Positions 9,415 through 17,503 are shown, numbered from the stretch's first letter. The stretch is 64,000 nucleotides of DNA from CADCTQ01 sp963844325 (GCA_963844325.1 CAWJNV010000002.1:3100001-3164000), one strand, 5' to 3'. The notes: generated by a model from the letters alone, not told the origin. A program made the numbers and translations.

Positions 9415-9579
9415 TGATCTAATTGAAAGAATAATAGTGGTTACGGTTGATGCCGGCAGTGCTGCGCGGTATCCTTCGCAGCGGTGGCGTAAACGGAGTT
9501 ACGCGGGTACGGCGCCTGTGGAAATAAAGTGCCGCTAAGAAACAACTTAAGCCGGCTTGAGGGGCCGGCCCGGTAACAG

Positions 9580-9611
9580 CAAAAAGGGAACTCCCGTGGG
9601 GGAGCTCCCTT
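9580..9611 (-). terminator. Rho-independent terminator between rpsO and pnp
   Basis: The minus strand reads AAGGGAGCTCCC-(4-nt loop)-GGGAGTTCCCTTTTT, a 12-bp stem with one G-U pair and a T-run. It may attenuate rather than fully stop readthrough into pnp. Confidence 0.85.
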
Positions 9612-9620
9612 GACTGTCGT

Positions 9621-9896
9621 TTATTTTCTCAGATTCAGTTCGGCAAGAATGGCACGGTACCGCGCAATATCGGTTTTGTTCAGGTAGTCGAGCAACCTTC
9701 TGCGCTTGCCAACCAGCTTGAGCAGGCCGAGGCGGGTTGAAAAGTCCTTCTGGTGGGTTTTCAAGTGGTCCGTCAGGTGATTGATCCGGTACGTGAACAG
9801 GGCAATCTGCGCTTCGGGAGTGCCGGTATCATTCTTGGCTTTGGCGTGCCCGTGGGCTTCGAATAATTCCTGTTTTTTGTCAGTCGTCAGATACAT
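9621..9896 (-). CDS. rpsO: 30S ribosomal protein S15
   Basis: The 91-residue protein starts MYLTTDKKQELFEAHGHAKA and carries the S15 signature (DTGTPEAQIALFTYRINHLT, then HQKDFSTRLGLLKLVGKRRR). S15 is a primary 16S rRNA-binding protein that helps assemble the 30S platform. The length and ending (YRAILAELNLRK) are normal. A Bacteroidota-type promoter lies 48-78 bp upstream. Confidence 0.97.
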   Translation of the reverse strand: MYLTTDKKQELFEAHGHAKAKNDTGTPEAQIALFTYRINHLTDHLKTHQKDFSTRLGLLKLVGKRRRLLDYLNKTDIARYRAILAELNLRK

Positions 9897-9943
9897 TTTT
9901 GCAGCTTGTATAAGTTCTTTTTTCTTTTTTTATAAACAGAGGG

Positions 9944-9974
9944 CAAAAGTAGGGAGTTTCGCCCGGAAGTGCAA
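9944..9974 (-). promoter_or_regulatory. Bacteroidota-type promoter of rpsO
   Basis: On the minus strand TACTTTTG (-7 consensus TAnnTTTG) lies 19 nt after TTGC (-33 consensus TTTG). The spacing and both boxes match the primary sigma promoter of Bacteroidota. Confidence 0.7.
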
Positions 9975-10013
9975 GGTTTTACCCTTTTTTTAATGCTGTC
10001 GGGGGCCGCCCGG

Positions 10014-11504
10014 TCATACACCGGCGGGGATGGGGGCCGGCTTGCGGCGCCCCCCCAGGCGTTTTTTGAGGCGGTTGAAAGCAATGCGGTAGGCGTCGGC
10101 TTCGAGCAGGCGGGAGTCGTTGCGGGCCTGGCGCAGAAAGAATATTCCCACCCAGAACAGGATGAAATTGCCGCCCCACACGCCCACCGGGATCTGCACG
10201 ATGCCCTCCCGGGCCCATTTTTCGCCCAGCATGGAAAACACGTAGAAGATGATGAAAAACACGATGGAGATGAGCACGGGCACGCCCAGGCCGCCTTTTT
10301 TGATGATCGAACCCAGCGGCGCCCCGATCAGGAACATGATCAGGCAGGCCACCGACTGCGTGTAGCGGCGGTGCCGTTCGGCGGCGTAGGTTCTCTCTTC
10401 GCTCAGGGCCGTTTCCATCTGTTGCAGGTTGCTTTCGGTGTAAGCCCTTACGCTGCGGGCCTGGTTGGCGGCGCGGCTGTAAATGTCCTTCTGCCGGTAG
10501 GGTTGCAGCTTGGCGTTGCGCAAAGAGTCGGTCCACTTGCCCGGGGCGATGACCAAGGCTTTGGCGGTGTCTTTCCCGTGCGAGGCGAAACGGACGGGGC
10601 GCAGGTGGTTGGTGTAGTACTGCGACACGCCGCGGCTCAGGTTGTCCTGCATCTTGGCGTACTCCTTGCGCAGGGAGTCCACGGCGTAGTTGAGTTCGTC
10701 CACGTTTTTCATCCAGCGGTGGTTGGAGAAAAGCGTTTCGGGGGTGTCGCCCATGTCGAAGGACGACAGGTCAAAAACGATCTTGCTCTGCTTGAAGTGG
10801 TTGCGCACGAACTGCACCTGGCTGCCGCCGTTTTGCCGCCCGTTGGCCGAGTAGTCTTTGTAGCTCTGGCCGTCGAAGAGTTCGAACACCAGGTAGCGGC
10901 CGTCCAGAATGGTGTACATCTGGGCCGAGTCGGCCAGAATGATGTGCGTGTTGCCGTTGTTTTCCTGGTGGTCATAGATAATCATGTCCAGGAGCGTCTT
11001 CTTGTCGGGCAGTTTCTTGTTGGCCTTGATGCTCACGCCGGGCAGGTCTTTGTAAAAGATGCCTTCCTTAAGCGACAGGGAGGGCTTTTTCTGCTTCACG
11101 TCCCACAGGAGGCTGAAGGCTTTGAGGTTGGCGCGGGGCACCACCCGGTTGTTGAACCAGAAGGCGGCAAACGTGAGCAGGATCGAAAAAATGAAGATCG
11201 GGAACAGGACCCGCACCAGCGAAATGCCGGCGCTTTTGATGGCGGTGAGTTCGTAGTGTTCGCCCAGGTTGCCGTAGGTCATCAGCGAGGAGAGCAGTAC
11301 GGCCAGCGGCAGGGCAATGGGCACCGTGTTGAGGCTGAAGTAAAAGAGCAGTTCGACGAATACGTTCCACCCGAGCCCTTTGCCCACCAGGTATTCGAAG
11401 TACTTGATGATGGTCTGCGTGAGAAAAATAAAGACAACTACCGCAAATGTGAGGAAAAAAGGCCCGATAAAAGCCTTGATAATGAATTTGTCAAGTTTCT
11501 TCAT
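10014..11504 (-). CDS. LptF/LptG-family lipopolysaccharide export permease
   Basis: The 496-residue membrane protein has three N-terminal transmembrane helices (FIGPFFLTFAVVVFIFLTQT; LNTVPIALPLAVLLSSLMTY; VLFPIFIFSILLTFAAFWF), a periplasmic jellyroll-like region at about 120-390, and three C-terminal helices (VACLIMFLIGAPLGSIIKKG; VPVLISIVFFIIFYVFSML; WGGNFILFWVGIFFL). This is the YjgP/YjgQ layout; with LptB it extracts LPS from the inner membrane. The periplasmic part is longer than in proteobacterial LptF or LptG, as is usual in Bacteroidota. I cannot decide between LptF and LptG, so no symbol is given. The gene is separate from rpsO by 117 bp. Confidence 0.88.
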   Translation of the reverse strand: MKKLDKFIIKAFIGPFFLTFAVVVFIFLTQTIIKYFEYLVGKGLGWNVFVELLFYFSLNTVPIALPLAVLLSSLMTYGNLGEHYELTAIKSAGISLVRVLFPIFIFSILLTFAAFWFNNRVVPRANLKAFSLLWDVKQKKPSLSLKEGIFYKDLPGVSIKANKKLPDKKTLLDMIIYDHQENNGNTHIILADSAQMYTILDGRYLVFELFDGQSYKDYSANGRQNGGSQVQFVRNHFKQSKIVFDLSSFDMGDTPETLFSNHRWMKNVDELNYAVDSLRKEYAKMQDNLSRGVSQYYTNHLRPVRFASHGKDTAKALVIAPGKWTDSLRNAKLQPYRQKDIYSRAANQARSVRAYTESNLQQMETALSEERTYAAERHRRYTQSVACLIMFLIGAPLGSIIKKGGLGVPVLISIVFFIIFYVFSMLGEKWAREGIVQIPVGVWGGNFILFWVGIFFLRQARNDSRLLEADAYRIAFNRLKKRLGGRRKPAPIPAGV

Positions 11505-11613
11505 GGAGTACTACCGGTTGACAATGGCGTGGCCGGGAAATGGCAGCAATAATAATGCCTTTTCCCGAACGCGTACAGTCTGGGGTAATGTCGGAGTGGA
11601 TTCTAAACCACCT

Positions 11614-12009
11614 TCAGCCGCCAACTGCCTCACGAAGCGAACCAACGAGCTGCGACCAAAGTTCCCGCAGGTCGTCTTCATTTTCCACCTCGGAGTAGTC
11701 GGTGATCTTGAGGAAGGAGGATTGCGTCATTTCGTTCTGGTCGAGGCGGAATTCGACGAAGGCTACTTCGGGCAGCAGCGGACCGTCTTTAACGATGAAC
11801 TCGAACTTGACGTACTTGTTGGCGCGCAGGGCAGTGATTTTGGCGTAGTGCGGCGTGTCGTCCCAGATGAAATTGAACACCTTCCGGTCGTCGAGCATCA
11901 CGTCGTCGGCGAACCACTGGGCGAGCCCCGCCGGGCTGGTGAGGTAGGGAAAAAGCATTCTGGGCGATGCCCTCAGTTCGAACTCGGCGGTGTAACGGTG
12001 TTTTCCCAT
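11614..12009 (-). CDS. START-like (SRPBCC fold) domain protein
   Basis: The 131-residue protein begins MGKHRYTAEFELRASPRMLF and contains the SRPBCC/AHSA1-like pattern LTSPAGLAQWFADDV. It is a small single-domain helix-grip protein common in Bacteroidota; a ligand-binding role is presumed from the fold, and the ligand is unknown. The frame extends upstream to 12072, but that part (MVAKKQYLPQEQPSEPQ) lacks family similarity, so the start at 12009 is preferred. It is divergent from the tRNA-Met gene. Confidence 0.75.
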   Translation of the reverse strand: MGKHRYTAEFELRASPRMLFPYLTSPAGLAQWFADDVMLDDRKVFNFIWDDTPHYAKITALRANKYVKFEFIVKDGPLLPEVAFVEFRLDQNEMTQSSFLKITDYSEVENEDDLRELWSQLVGSLREAVGG

Positions 12010-12102
12010 GCACGTGAAGACTTGAGGTTCGGATGGTTGCTCTTGGGGAAGGTATTGTTTTTTTGCTACCAAAGCAACTGACCTAAATATTTTGGCCGGA
12101 AT

Positions 12103-12133
12103 TTTTCTTCTCCGCGCGGAATGAGTAACTTTG
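12103..12133 (+). promoter_or_regulatory. Probable promoter of tRNA-Met
   Basis: TAACTTTG at 12126-12133 matches TAnnTTTG and is preceded 19 nt earlier by TTTT, one base from the -33 consensus TTTG. It lies about 47 bp upstream of the mature tRNA. Confidence 0.55.
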
Positions 12134-12180
12134 TGACCGCAAAACGCAGACGTGCCCCGCAGTATTGGGCCGTGCGGTAC

Positions 12181-12254
12181 GGCGAGGTAGCTCAGATGGT
12201 TAGAGCGTAGGATTCATAACCCTAAGGTCGGCGGTTCGATCCCGCTCCTCGCTA
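12181..12254 (+). tRNA. tRNA-Met (CAT anticodon)
   Basis: The acceptor stem GGCGAGG/CCTCGCT (one G-U), D-arm AGCTCAGATGGTTAGAGC, anticodon loop TTCATAA and T-arm GGCGG-TTCGATC-CCGCT fold as a 74-nt tRNA. CCA is not encoded. The D-loop and anticodon arm look like an elongator tRNA-Met; tRNA-Ile2, which also has a CAT anticodon gene, is the alternative. The anticodon stem has one A-C mismatch. Confidence 0.92.
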
Positions 12255-12271
12255 CTAGGTAATTATTATAT

Positions 12272-12315
12272 AAGCCCTTGTAATTTAGATGGTTACAGGG
12301 GCTTATTGCTTTTTG
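12272..12315 (+). terminator. Terminator-like hairpin after tRNA-Met
   Basis: AAGCCCTTGTAA (12272-12283) pairs with TTACAGGGGCTT (12293-12304) with one G-U, followed by ATTGCTTTTTG. Directly after it lie GGGGACA (12315-12321) and GGGGATA (12326-12332), a near-direct repeat at the border of the AT-rich insert. Confidence 0.65.
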
Positions 12316-12379
12316 GGGACACCCTGGGGATAAAACTATTTGAAATTCGAGTGTCATATCTATTGGAAGAATATTTGGC

Positions 12380-12874
12380 ATGAAAAATGACCACTTGTTT
12401 TATTACAGTATAAATAGCTATTTGGCCTATCATATAAATGAGTTATTCTACAATCATGTGCATTATGTGTGGTGTTCCCCTGTATTTGACTCCAGGGCCC
12501 TAGATCAGCTTCATCCTTGGCGAAAGATTCCTCAGACTTCTAATCCATGTGAAATTTATGAGGACTACAAAAAAGCCGCTGAACGGGGAGATTTGCACTT
12601 TACTAAGATAAAGGAGAATCGAAAGGGAATAATGCAAGGCGCGATATTCCACAAAAGTAAGGGTAATATCGACGATGAGGATGTTGCAAGGATCAACCAA
12701 ATGGTCAAAAACGCCAGCCTGCCAGACTTTGCACCATTACTCTACCTTATACCAAAGCAATTGGTCTTGCACAAAGTAGAGACTGTAGCTGTAAAAAAGA
12801 CGGCGAACCCACTAGGGGTTGAATACCGTTTATCAGAATTACATCGAAATGAGTTTGACATTATCCGCTTTTAG
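12380..12874 (+). CDS. Hypothetical protein, first gene of AT-rich tRNA-linked pair
   Basis: I do not recognise this 164-residue protein. It opens MKNDHLFYYSINSYLAYHIN, has no signal peptide or membrane helix, and is rich in aromatic residues at the N-terminus (YNHVHYVWCSPVFDSR). The middle is charged (EDYKKAAERGDLHFTKIKEN) and the C-terminus has mixed strand/helix character (ANPLGVEYRLSELHRNEFDI). Codon use is clearly AT-rich against the GC-rich flanks, a sign of transfer. The next gene starts 14 bp after its stop, so the two are probably cotranscribed. The position just after a tRNA suggests a small integrated island. A defence or toxin role is conceivable but nothing in the sequence proves it. 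Confidence 0.75.
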   Translation: MKNDHLFYYSINSYLAYHINELFYNHVHYVWCSPVFDSRALDQLHPWRKIPQTSNPCEIYEDYKKAAERGDLHFTKIKENRKGIMQGAIFHKSKGNIDDEDVARINQMVKNASLPDFAPLLYLIPKQLVLHKVETVAVKKTANPLGVEYRLSELHRNEFDIIRF

Positions 12875-12888
12875 AATAACTTGATACT

Positions 12889-13797
12889 ATGCCTGTCACT
12901 CTAGATATAGAACTTAAAGAGGCCTCCCGCCAAGATGTCATTGAGGCTTTTGGTCGCTTGATGGAATTTACTGCCAACAAGCGCTCAGGATTCCTTTCTA
13001 ACGAATTAGGTCATGACCAAGTAGCTTCCCTTGCTTCAAAGATTAACTCCTCTGTATTCAAAAAGCATGGATTGGACATCTTGCAGGTGGATGATATTGA
13101 TGCTATTAATCAGTATTCTGACTTGATTTTTGCTTACACCAGCGACTTTGTCAGTGAAAACTTGGGTTTCAATGGACTTGAGGAACAGGTGGCCTTTATC
13201 AACGACCTGCAGGATGTCTCAACCAGCGAGTTTATTGATATGAAAATCACTTTCAGCAATAATGCATTAAGCGAGGTGCTAAAAGGGATAAAACTTATAA
13301 AACCTGCTGCCATTACTTTGGCCAAACACCCTCATTATGCTCAGAGGATTCCAGGCGACCATAATTTTTTAGACAGCTACCTACTTACAGCAGTAACTGT
13401 GCTAGCCAACCGAAAAGTGATCCTGCTTATTAATGCTAATTCTGATGATTTGAACCAAGGGAAAGCAATGAGCATCAATACGGCTTTTGCATTTAGCTAC
13501 GATCAGTTCGAGGACATGCTGAATAGCCCTATTCGTTTGTTTTTGAAGTTGTTCGACTATTATGGAGTCGACATTAAGATCGCTGATCAGACTAAGCGAT
13601 TTTACTATAAAGCTGTATTTGATGACGTGGCTAGTTCGAGTACATCCGTGTTTACCTATTCATATTCGAAGCAGGTAAAGGGAAAGGTCTCTGCTGGTTT
13701 TATATTCAAAAAAGAAGACGACACAATTTATATGAGCCATGCTTACGGATTGAATATCACGGATTATTTAAAAGATTACCGTACGGGGAGGATATAA
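12889..13797 (+). CDS. Hypothetical protein, second gene of AT-rich tRNA-linked pair
   Basis: This 302-residue protein is also unrecognised. It begins MPVTLDIELKEASRQDVIEA, shows no signal peptide and no clear transmembrane segment, and looks like a soluble alpha/beta protein (LLTAVTVLANRKVILLINAN is the most hydrophobic stretch, probably a buried strand). The C-terminal third is strand-rich with Ser/Tyr runs (SSSTSVFTYSYSKQVKGKVS). It follows the upstream gene by 14 bp and shares its AT-rich composition. A hairpin with a short T-rich tail (13842-13876) ends the unit. The tight coupling of two size-conserved unknown genes beside a tRNA is what a compact accessory system would look like; the function is open. 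Confidence 0.75.
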   Translation: MPVTLDIELKEASRQDVIEAFGRLMEFTANKRSGFLSNELGHDQVASLASKINSSVFKKHGLDILQVDDIDAINQYSDLIFAYTSDFVSENLGFNGLEEQVAFINDLQDVSTSEFIDMKITFSNNALSEVLKGIKLIKPAAITLAKHPHYAQRIPGDHNFLDSYLLTAVTVLANRKVILLINANSDDLNQGKAMSINTAFAFSYDQFEDMLNSPIRLFLKLFDYYGVDIKIADQTKRFYYKAVFDDVASSSTSVFTYSYSKQVKGKVSAGFIFKKEDDTIYMSHAYGLNITDYLKDYRTGRI

Positions 13798-13841
13798 CCT
13801 ATTGTAATCGTGTTTGCGGGCAATTCGCAGGTTGCCCATAT

Positions 13842-13876
13842 AAACGCCGCCGGGACACGCCTTGCGGCGTTTGTAT
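13842..13876 (+). terminator. Terminator of the two-gene insert
   Basis: AAACGCCGC (13842-13850) and GCGGCGTTT (13864-13872) form a perfect 9-bp stem with a 13-nt loop, followed by GTATTTTA. A second small hairpin, GGGCAA/TTGCCC, precedes it at 13818-13837. Confidence 0.65.
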
Positions 13877-13896
13877 TTTAGGCTGGCTGTTAGAAC

Positions 13897-13934
13897 GTTA
13901 GCTCAGTAGGTTTAGGGCTTCCCGGCCGGGAAGC
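13897..13934 (+). other. tRNA D-arm-like fragment joined to an 18-bp palindrome
   Basis: GTTAGCTCAGTAGGTTTAGG at 13897-13916 resembles the positions 7-25 region of a bacterial tRNA (GTTAGCTCAGTTGGTTTAGA type), but no anticodon or T-arm follows. Instead comes the perfect palindrome GCTTCCCGGCCGGGAAGC (13917-13934). It sits at the far border of the AT-rich insert that begins at tRNA-Met. Confidence 0.4.
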
Positions 13935-14004
13935 GCGCAATTATGTGCCTTTGCCATTTTGGCATTATTCATCCGCTTACCGGACGCTTAAATGCCCCTG
14001 GCTG

Positions 14005-15117
14005 CTACGGACCATCCGGTGGTAAGAGATAACTTGTACTGCGTCCCCCGGCGGTATCCTTCCGCAATATGCCCATCTCGATCAAATGTTGAATATCGCG
14101 GGTTGCGGTGTCTTGGGAGCATTTGGTGATCTTAGCCCATTTAGATGAGGTCAGTTTGCCTTCAAAACCGTCCAACAATTTGTTGAGCATCAGCCGCTGC
14201 CGGTCATTGAGCGACTTTGCGGCGTTTTCATCCCAAAACCTTGCTTTCCGTAAGATACCGGTAAGTGTCTGCCCGGTAGCTTCTAAGCCCCGGTTGAGGC
14301 AGGCAAGAAACCACTCAAGCCAGGCGGTAATGTCGAGGGTTCCTTTCTGCGTCCTTTCCAGCATCGTATAATAGTCGCCTCGCTCTTTGCGAATTTGGGC
14401 AGACATGCTGTAAAAGCGTTGCGCCGTACCATCGGCCCGGGCCAGTTGCATGTCCGCAATGGTACGGGCAATGCGACCGTTGCCGTCATCAAAGGGATGA
14501 ATAGTTACGAACCAGAGATGGGCAATAGCGGCTTTCAACACCGGATCAATAGCTGTTTTATTGTTGAACCAGGCTAAGAACTGCTCCATCTCTGCTGCAA
14601 GGGCATCAGCGGCAGGGGCTTCGAAGTGGACGCGCTCTTTACCCATCGGGCCAGACACAACTTGCATGGGGCCGTTGCTGTGGTCCCGCCAAGTCCCGAC
14701 CACAATCTTATGCATTCCGCTGCGGCCTGCCGGGAACAGTGCCGAGTGCCAGCCGAACAAGCGGTCTTGCGTGAGGGGCGCCTCAAAGTTTTGAATTGCA
14801 TCCAGCATCATCTCAACAACTCCCTCCACATTTCGGTCAGTTGGTATGAGACCGGCAATGTCCAAGCCCAGGCGCCGGGCAATGGAAGAACGGACTTGCC
14901 CGGGGTGGAGGATTTCGCCTTCGATTTCGTTTGACTTTATCGCTTCCAGCGTCAGGGCTTGCAGCATGGCTTCGGACCGCAACGGAAAGCCAAGCGCCTC
15001 CATGCGGCCAAGCAAGCGTCCCTGGTGGTGACGGACCGTGCCCAAAAGCTGTTCTATGGACTCGTAGCGCCAGGTAAATTTGGGCCAGTCCTTGCGGTGA
15101 TAGATGTATAAAGTCAT
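14005..15117 (-). CDS. Fic family protein (AMP transferase) with C-terminal winged helix
   Basis: The 370-residue protein has an N-terminal DUF4172-like region, the inhibitory-helix motif SNEIEG near residue 61 (pattern [S/T]xxxE[G/N]), a FIDO core with HPFDDGNGR near residue 206 and a C-terminal winged-helix (TSSKWAKITKCSQDTATRDI). Fic enzymes usually transfer AMP to hydroxyl side chains of target proteins; the intact HPFxxGNGR argues for activity, and the upstream inhibitory helix indicates built-in autoinhibition (class II). The ATG at 15117 is chosen; a GTG three codons upstream is possible. It sits next to the tRNA-linked insert, and repeats in its promoter suggest self-regulation. Confidence 0.88.
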   Translation of the reverse strand: MTLYIYHRKDWPKFTWRYESIEQLLGTVRHHQGRLLGRMEALGFPLRSEAMLQALTLEAIKSNEIEGEILHPGQVRSSIARRLGLDIAGLIPTDRNVEGVVEMMLDAIQNFEAPLTQDRLFGWHSALFPAGRSGMHKIVVGTWRDHSNGPMQVVSGPMGKERVHFEAPAADALAAEMEQFLAWFNNKTAIDPVLKAAIAHLWFVTIHPFDDGNGRIARTIADMQLARADGTAQRFYSMSAQIRKERGDYYTMLERTQKGTLDITAWLEWFLACLNRGLEATGQTLTGILRKARFWDENAAKSLNDRQRLMLNKLLDGFEGKLTSSKWAKITKCSQDTATRDIQHLIEMGILRKDTAGGRSTSYLLPPDGP

Positions 15118-15161
15118 TCTCCGCACGTTATGCGGTAAATATAGGAGTTATTCTCCGCATA
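15115..15161 (-). promoter_or_regulatory. Repeat cluster over the fic start, possible operator
   Basis: ATTCTCCGCA occurs twice in direct orientation (15116-15125 and 15150-15159), and TATGCGG at 15129-15135 is inverted as CCGCATA at 15155-15161. Between them the minus strand has TATATTTACC, a plausible -10 region. The repeats surround the start codon of a protein with its own winged helix. Confidence 0.4.
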
Positions 15162-15176
15162 GCCAAGTTATTGTAC

Positions 15177-15422
15177 TTACCCCAGCCCGCCCAGGGAGAT
15201 GCCGCCGAGGTAGGCATCGAGTTTACCCAGGCTTTCGAAGGCGTTGATGTGGGTAATGCTGTTGCGGCCGCGGTCAATCCAGATTTCCACGAAGTAGCTG
15301 TGCAGGGCGTACAGGTTCACCCGGGTCCATTGCCCTTCCCGGTGCATCAGGAACCGTCCGTTCACCCACACGTACTGCGCCTGCTCATCCAGGGGCGTCA
15401 GCACAAATTCCCAGATCGTCAT
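15177..15422 (-). CDS. Small hypothetical protein
   Basis: The 81-residue protein MTIWEFVLTPLDEQAQYVWV... is unrecognised. It is acidic to neutral and rich in Trp, Tyr and Phe, with predicted strand-turn-strand character in the first half (VWVNGRFLMHREGQWTRVNL) and a Gly/Leu-rich end. No signal peptide is present. I call it a gene because the aromatic-rich composition differs from that of shadow frames here, and it fills the gap between fic and the response regulator on the same strand. Confidence 0.55.
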   Translation of the reverse strand: MTIWEFVLTPLDEQAQYVWVNGRFLMHREGQWTRVNLYALHSYFVEIWIDRGRNSITHINAFESLGKLDAYLGGISLGGLG

Positions 15423-15519
15423 AGTGCCTATAACGCCGCGCGGGCGGCCGGGATTTTTTCCGGGAACGGGTAATTGCGAAAATGCGTATTTTCCGCGGGC
15501 GGTGGGTAAAAAGACGGGT

Positions 15520-15948
15520 TCAGCGCCCGCTGCCGACGGCGCCGTAATGGCGGTCGAGGAAGGCAGTCATCATCTCGGCCGTGAGGGGCTTCACCAGGTA
15601 GTCTTTCACCCGCAATTGGTCGGCCTCCCACTGGTCGCCGGCGTTGTCGGACGTGGTAAGTACCACCACCGAATCGCGGATCAGGGCCGACAGCCCCAGC
15701 CGGGTCAGCTCCTGGAGGAATTCAAACCCATCCATGACGGGCATGTGCAAATCGAGCAGGATCAGGTCGGGGCAGGCGCCGGGGGCCCGGGTGCCCGCCA
15801 GGCAATGCGCTTGCACGTACTGGAGGGCCAGCCGGCCGTTGGCCAGCGAAATCACCTGCCGGGCAAGGCCCAGTTCATGCAGCAATTCAGTGTGCAAAAA
15901 CGAACAAATCTTGTCGTCGTCCACCAGCAGAATCTTTCCAAACATCAT
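15520..15948 (-). CDS. Stand-alone response regulator receiver protein
   Basis: The 142-residue protein is one receiver domain with acidic pocket VDDD (residues 9-12), phosphoacceptor Asp66 in LILLDLHMPVMDG and the conserved lysine in DYLVKPL. No output domain follows, so it acts CheY-like by protein contact or in a phosphorelay. No histidine kinase is in the window. The frame is open upstream to 16044, overlapping the divergent MBOAT gene start; the ATG at 15948 (or 15945) gives the normal receiver N-terminus. Confidence 0.85.
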   Translation of the reverse strand: MMFGKILLVDDDKICSFLHTELLHELGLARQVISLANGRLALQYVQAHCLAGTRAPGACPDLILLDLHMPVMDGFEFLQELTRLGLSALIRDSVVVLTTSDNAGDQWEADQLRVKDYLVKPLTAEMMTAFLDRHYGAVGSGR

Positions 15949-16033
15949 CCCGATACGTAAAATGGAGGTTGCCTGACTGCTTGTACGTAGCTTTCCGGCG
16001 GCCGGATGAACCGAAGCGCTTTTTTTTACCCCC

Positions 16034-17503
16034 ATGCTTTTCAACTCGCTAGCGTATTTGCTCTTTTTCCCGGCGGTGACCCTCCTGTATTTTCTGCTGC
16101 CCCACCGGTGGCGCCCGGTGCACCTGTTGCTGGCCAGTTGTTTTTTCTACGCGGCGTTCGTACCGGCGTACCTGCTGGTGCTCGGCTTTACCATCCTCAT
16201 TGACTACGCGGCCGGGCTGCTCATTGCGCGGGCCCGGGGGCGCCGGCGTGCTGCCTGGCTGGCCCTCAGCCTCGTTGCCAACGTGGGCGTGCTGGCCGCG
16301 TTCAAGTACTACGACTTCCTGGCCGGCAACGTGAATGACCTCCTGCACGCCCTGGTGGGTCAGCCGCCGGCGCTGCCCCTGCTGGACGTACTGCTGCCCA
16401 TCGGCCTGTCGTTCCACACGTTCCAGGCCATGAGCTACACCATCGAAGTGTACCGGGGCCGCCAGCCGGCGGAAAAGCACCTGGGAATTTACGCCCTGTA
16501 CGTGCTGTTTTTCCCCCAACTGGTGGCCGGCCCGATCGAACGGCCGCAAGGGTTGCTCCCGCAGTTCCGGGAGCGGCACCCGTTCCGGTACGACGACGCC
16601 ACGCACGGGCTAAGGCTCATCCTGTGGGGCATGTTCAAGAAGGTGGTCATTGCCGACCGGCTGGCCCTGTTTACCGACCCGGTATTCAACGACCCCCGCC
16701 AGTATTCGCCGGTGGTGCTGCTGCTGGCGGCTTTTTTCTTTTCCTTCCAGATCTTCTGCGACTTTTCGGGCTACTCCGACATTGCCGTGGGTTCGGCCCG
16801 GGTCATGGGTTTCCGGCTGATGCAGAACTTCGACCGGCCCTACGCGGCGCGCACGGTGGCCGGGTTCTGGACCCGCTGGCACGTTTCGCTCTCGTCGTGG
16901 CTGCGTGACTACGTGTACATTCCGCTGGGCGGCAACCGCGTGCCGCCCGTCCGGTGGTGCCTCAACATGGGGGTGGTGTTCCTGCTGAGCGGGTTGTGGC
17001 ACGGGGCCAACTGGACGTTCGTGTGGTGGGGCGCCCTGCACGCCCTCTACGTGATCGGCGGGGCCGGCGTAGATGCCCTCCGGGCGCGGCTCGGATTCAC
17101 TACAAGTCCGGATCACGCGCCGCGCCTGTACGGGGCGGTGCAGGTGGTACGCACGTTTTCACTGGTCACTTTCGCCTGGGTCTTTTTCCGGTCCCGGTCC
17201 CTGGCCGACGCCTTTTACATGGCCGGCCAGTGGGCCCGGGTGCCGGGGCAGGTAGGGGCGTGGCTCGCCGCGGGCATGCCCGAACCGGGTACGCTGCCCG
17301 TAACGCCGGGTAAACTGGTGTACTGCCTGGGGCTGGTCGTCTTCCTGGAGGGGATGCACGCCCTGCACGGGGAGCGGCCCGTATTCGCCGGATTGCGCAC
17401 CCGGCCGGTATACCTCCGGTGGGCCGTCTACTACGCCTTCCTGGCCGCCATCCTGCTGGCCGGCGTATTCGACAGCCGCCCGTTCATTTATTTTCAGTTT
17501 TGA
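16034..17503 (+). CDS. MBOAT family O-acyltransferase (AlgI/DltB-like)
   Basis: The 489-residue polytopic membrane protein starts MLFNSLAYLLFFPAVTLLYF and has the AlgI-type signature LFFPQLVAGPIERPQGLLPQ, the region RTVAGFWTRWHVSLSSWLRD and the catalytic histidine block SGLWHGANW near residue 320. Roughly ten or more hydrophobic segments are visible. The family moves acyl groups from a cytoplasmic donor to an extracytoplasmic polysaccharide or wall acceptor. The next gene encodes an SGNH-like protein with a membrane anchor, the usual partner that completes transfer outside. The acceptor is unknown. It is divergent from the response regulator. Confidence 0.92.
   Translation: MLFNSLAYLLFFPAVTLLYFLLPHRWRPVHLLLASCFFYAAFVPAYLLVLGFTILIDYAAGLLIARARGRRRAAWLALSLVANVGVLAAFKYYDFLAGNVNDLLHALVGQPPALPLLDVLLPIGLSFHTFQAMSYTIEVYRGRQPAEKHLGIYALYVLFFPQLVAGPIERPQGLLPQFRERHPFRYDDATHGLRLILWGMFKKVVIADRLALFTDPVFNDPRQYSPVVLLLAAFFFSFQIFCDFSGYSDIAVGSARVMGFRLMQNFDRPYAARTVAGFWTRWHVSLSSWLRDYVYIPLGGNRVPPVRWCLNMGVVFLLSGLWHGANWTFVWWGALHALYVIGGAGVDALRARLGFTTSPDHAPRLYGAVQVVRTFSLVTFAWVFFRSRSLADAFYMAGQWARVPGQVGAWLAAGMPEPGTLPVTPGKLVYCLGLVVFLEGMHALHGERPVFAGLRTRPVYLRWAVYYAFLAAILLAGVFDSRPFIYFQF

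Noticed and set aside
12380..13797. Assignment of the tRNA-linked pair to Kiwa or another named defence system
   Set aside because: Gene sizes superficially resemble small two-gene systems, but I could not match membrane segments or motifs; naming would be a guess.
13897..13960. A complete second tRNA gene
   Set aside because: Only the D-arm region matches; no anticodon stem or T-arm follows.
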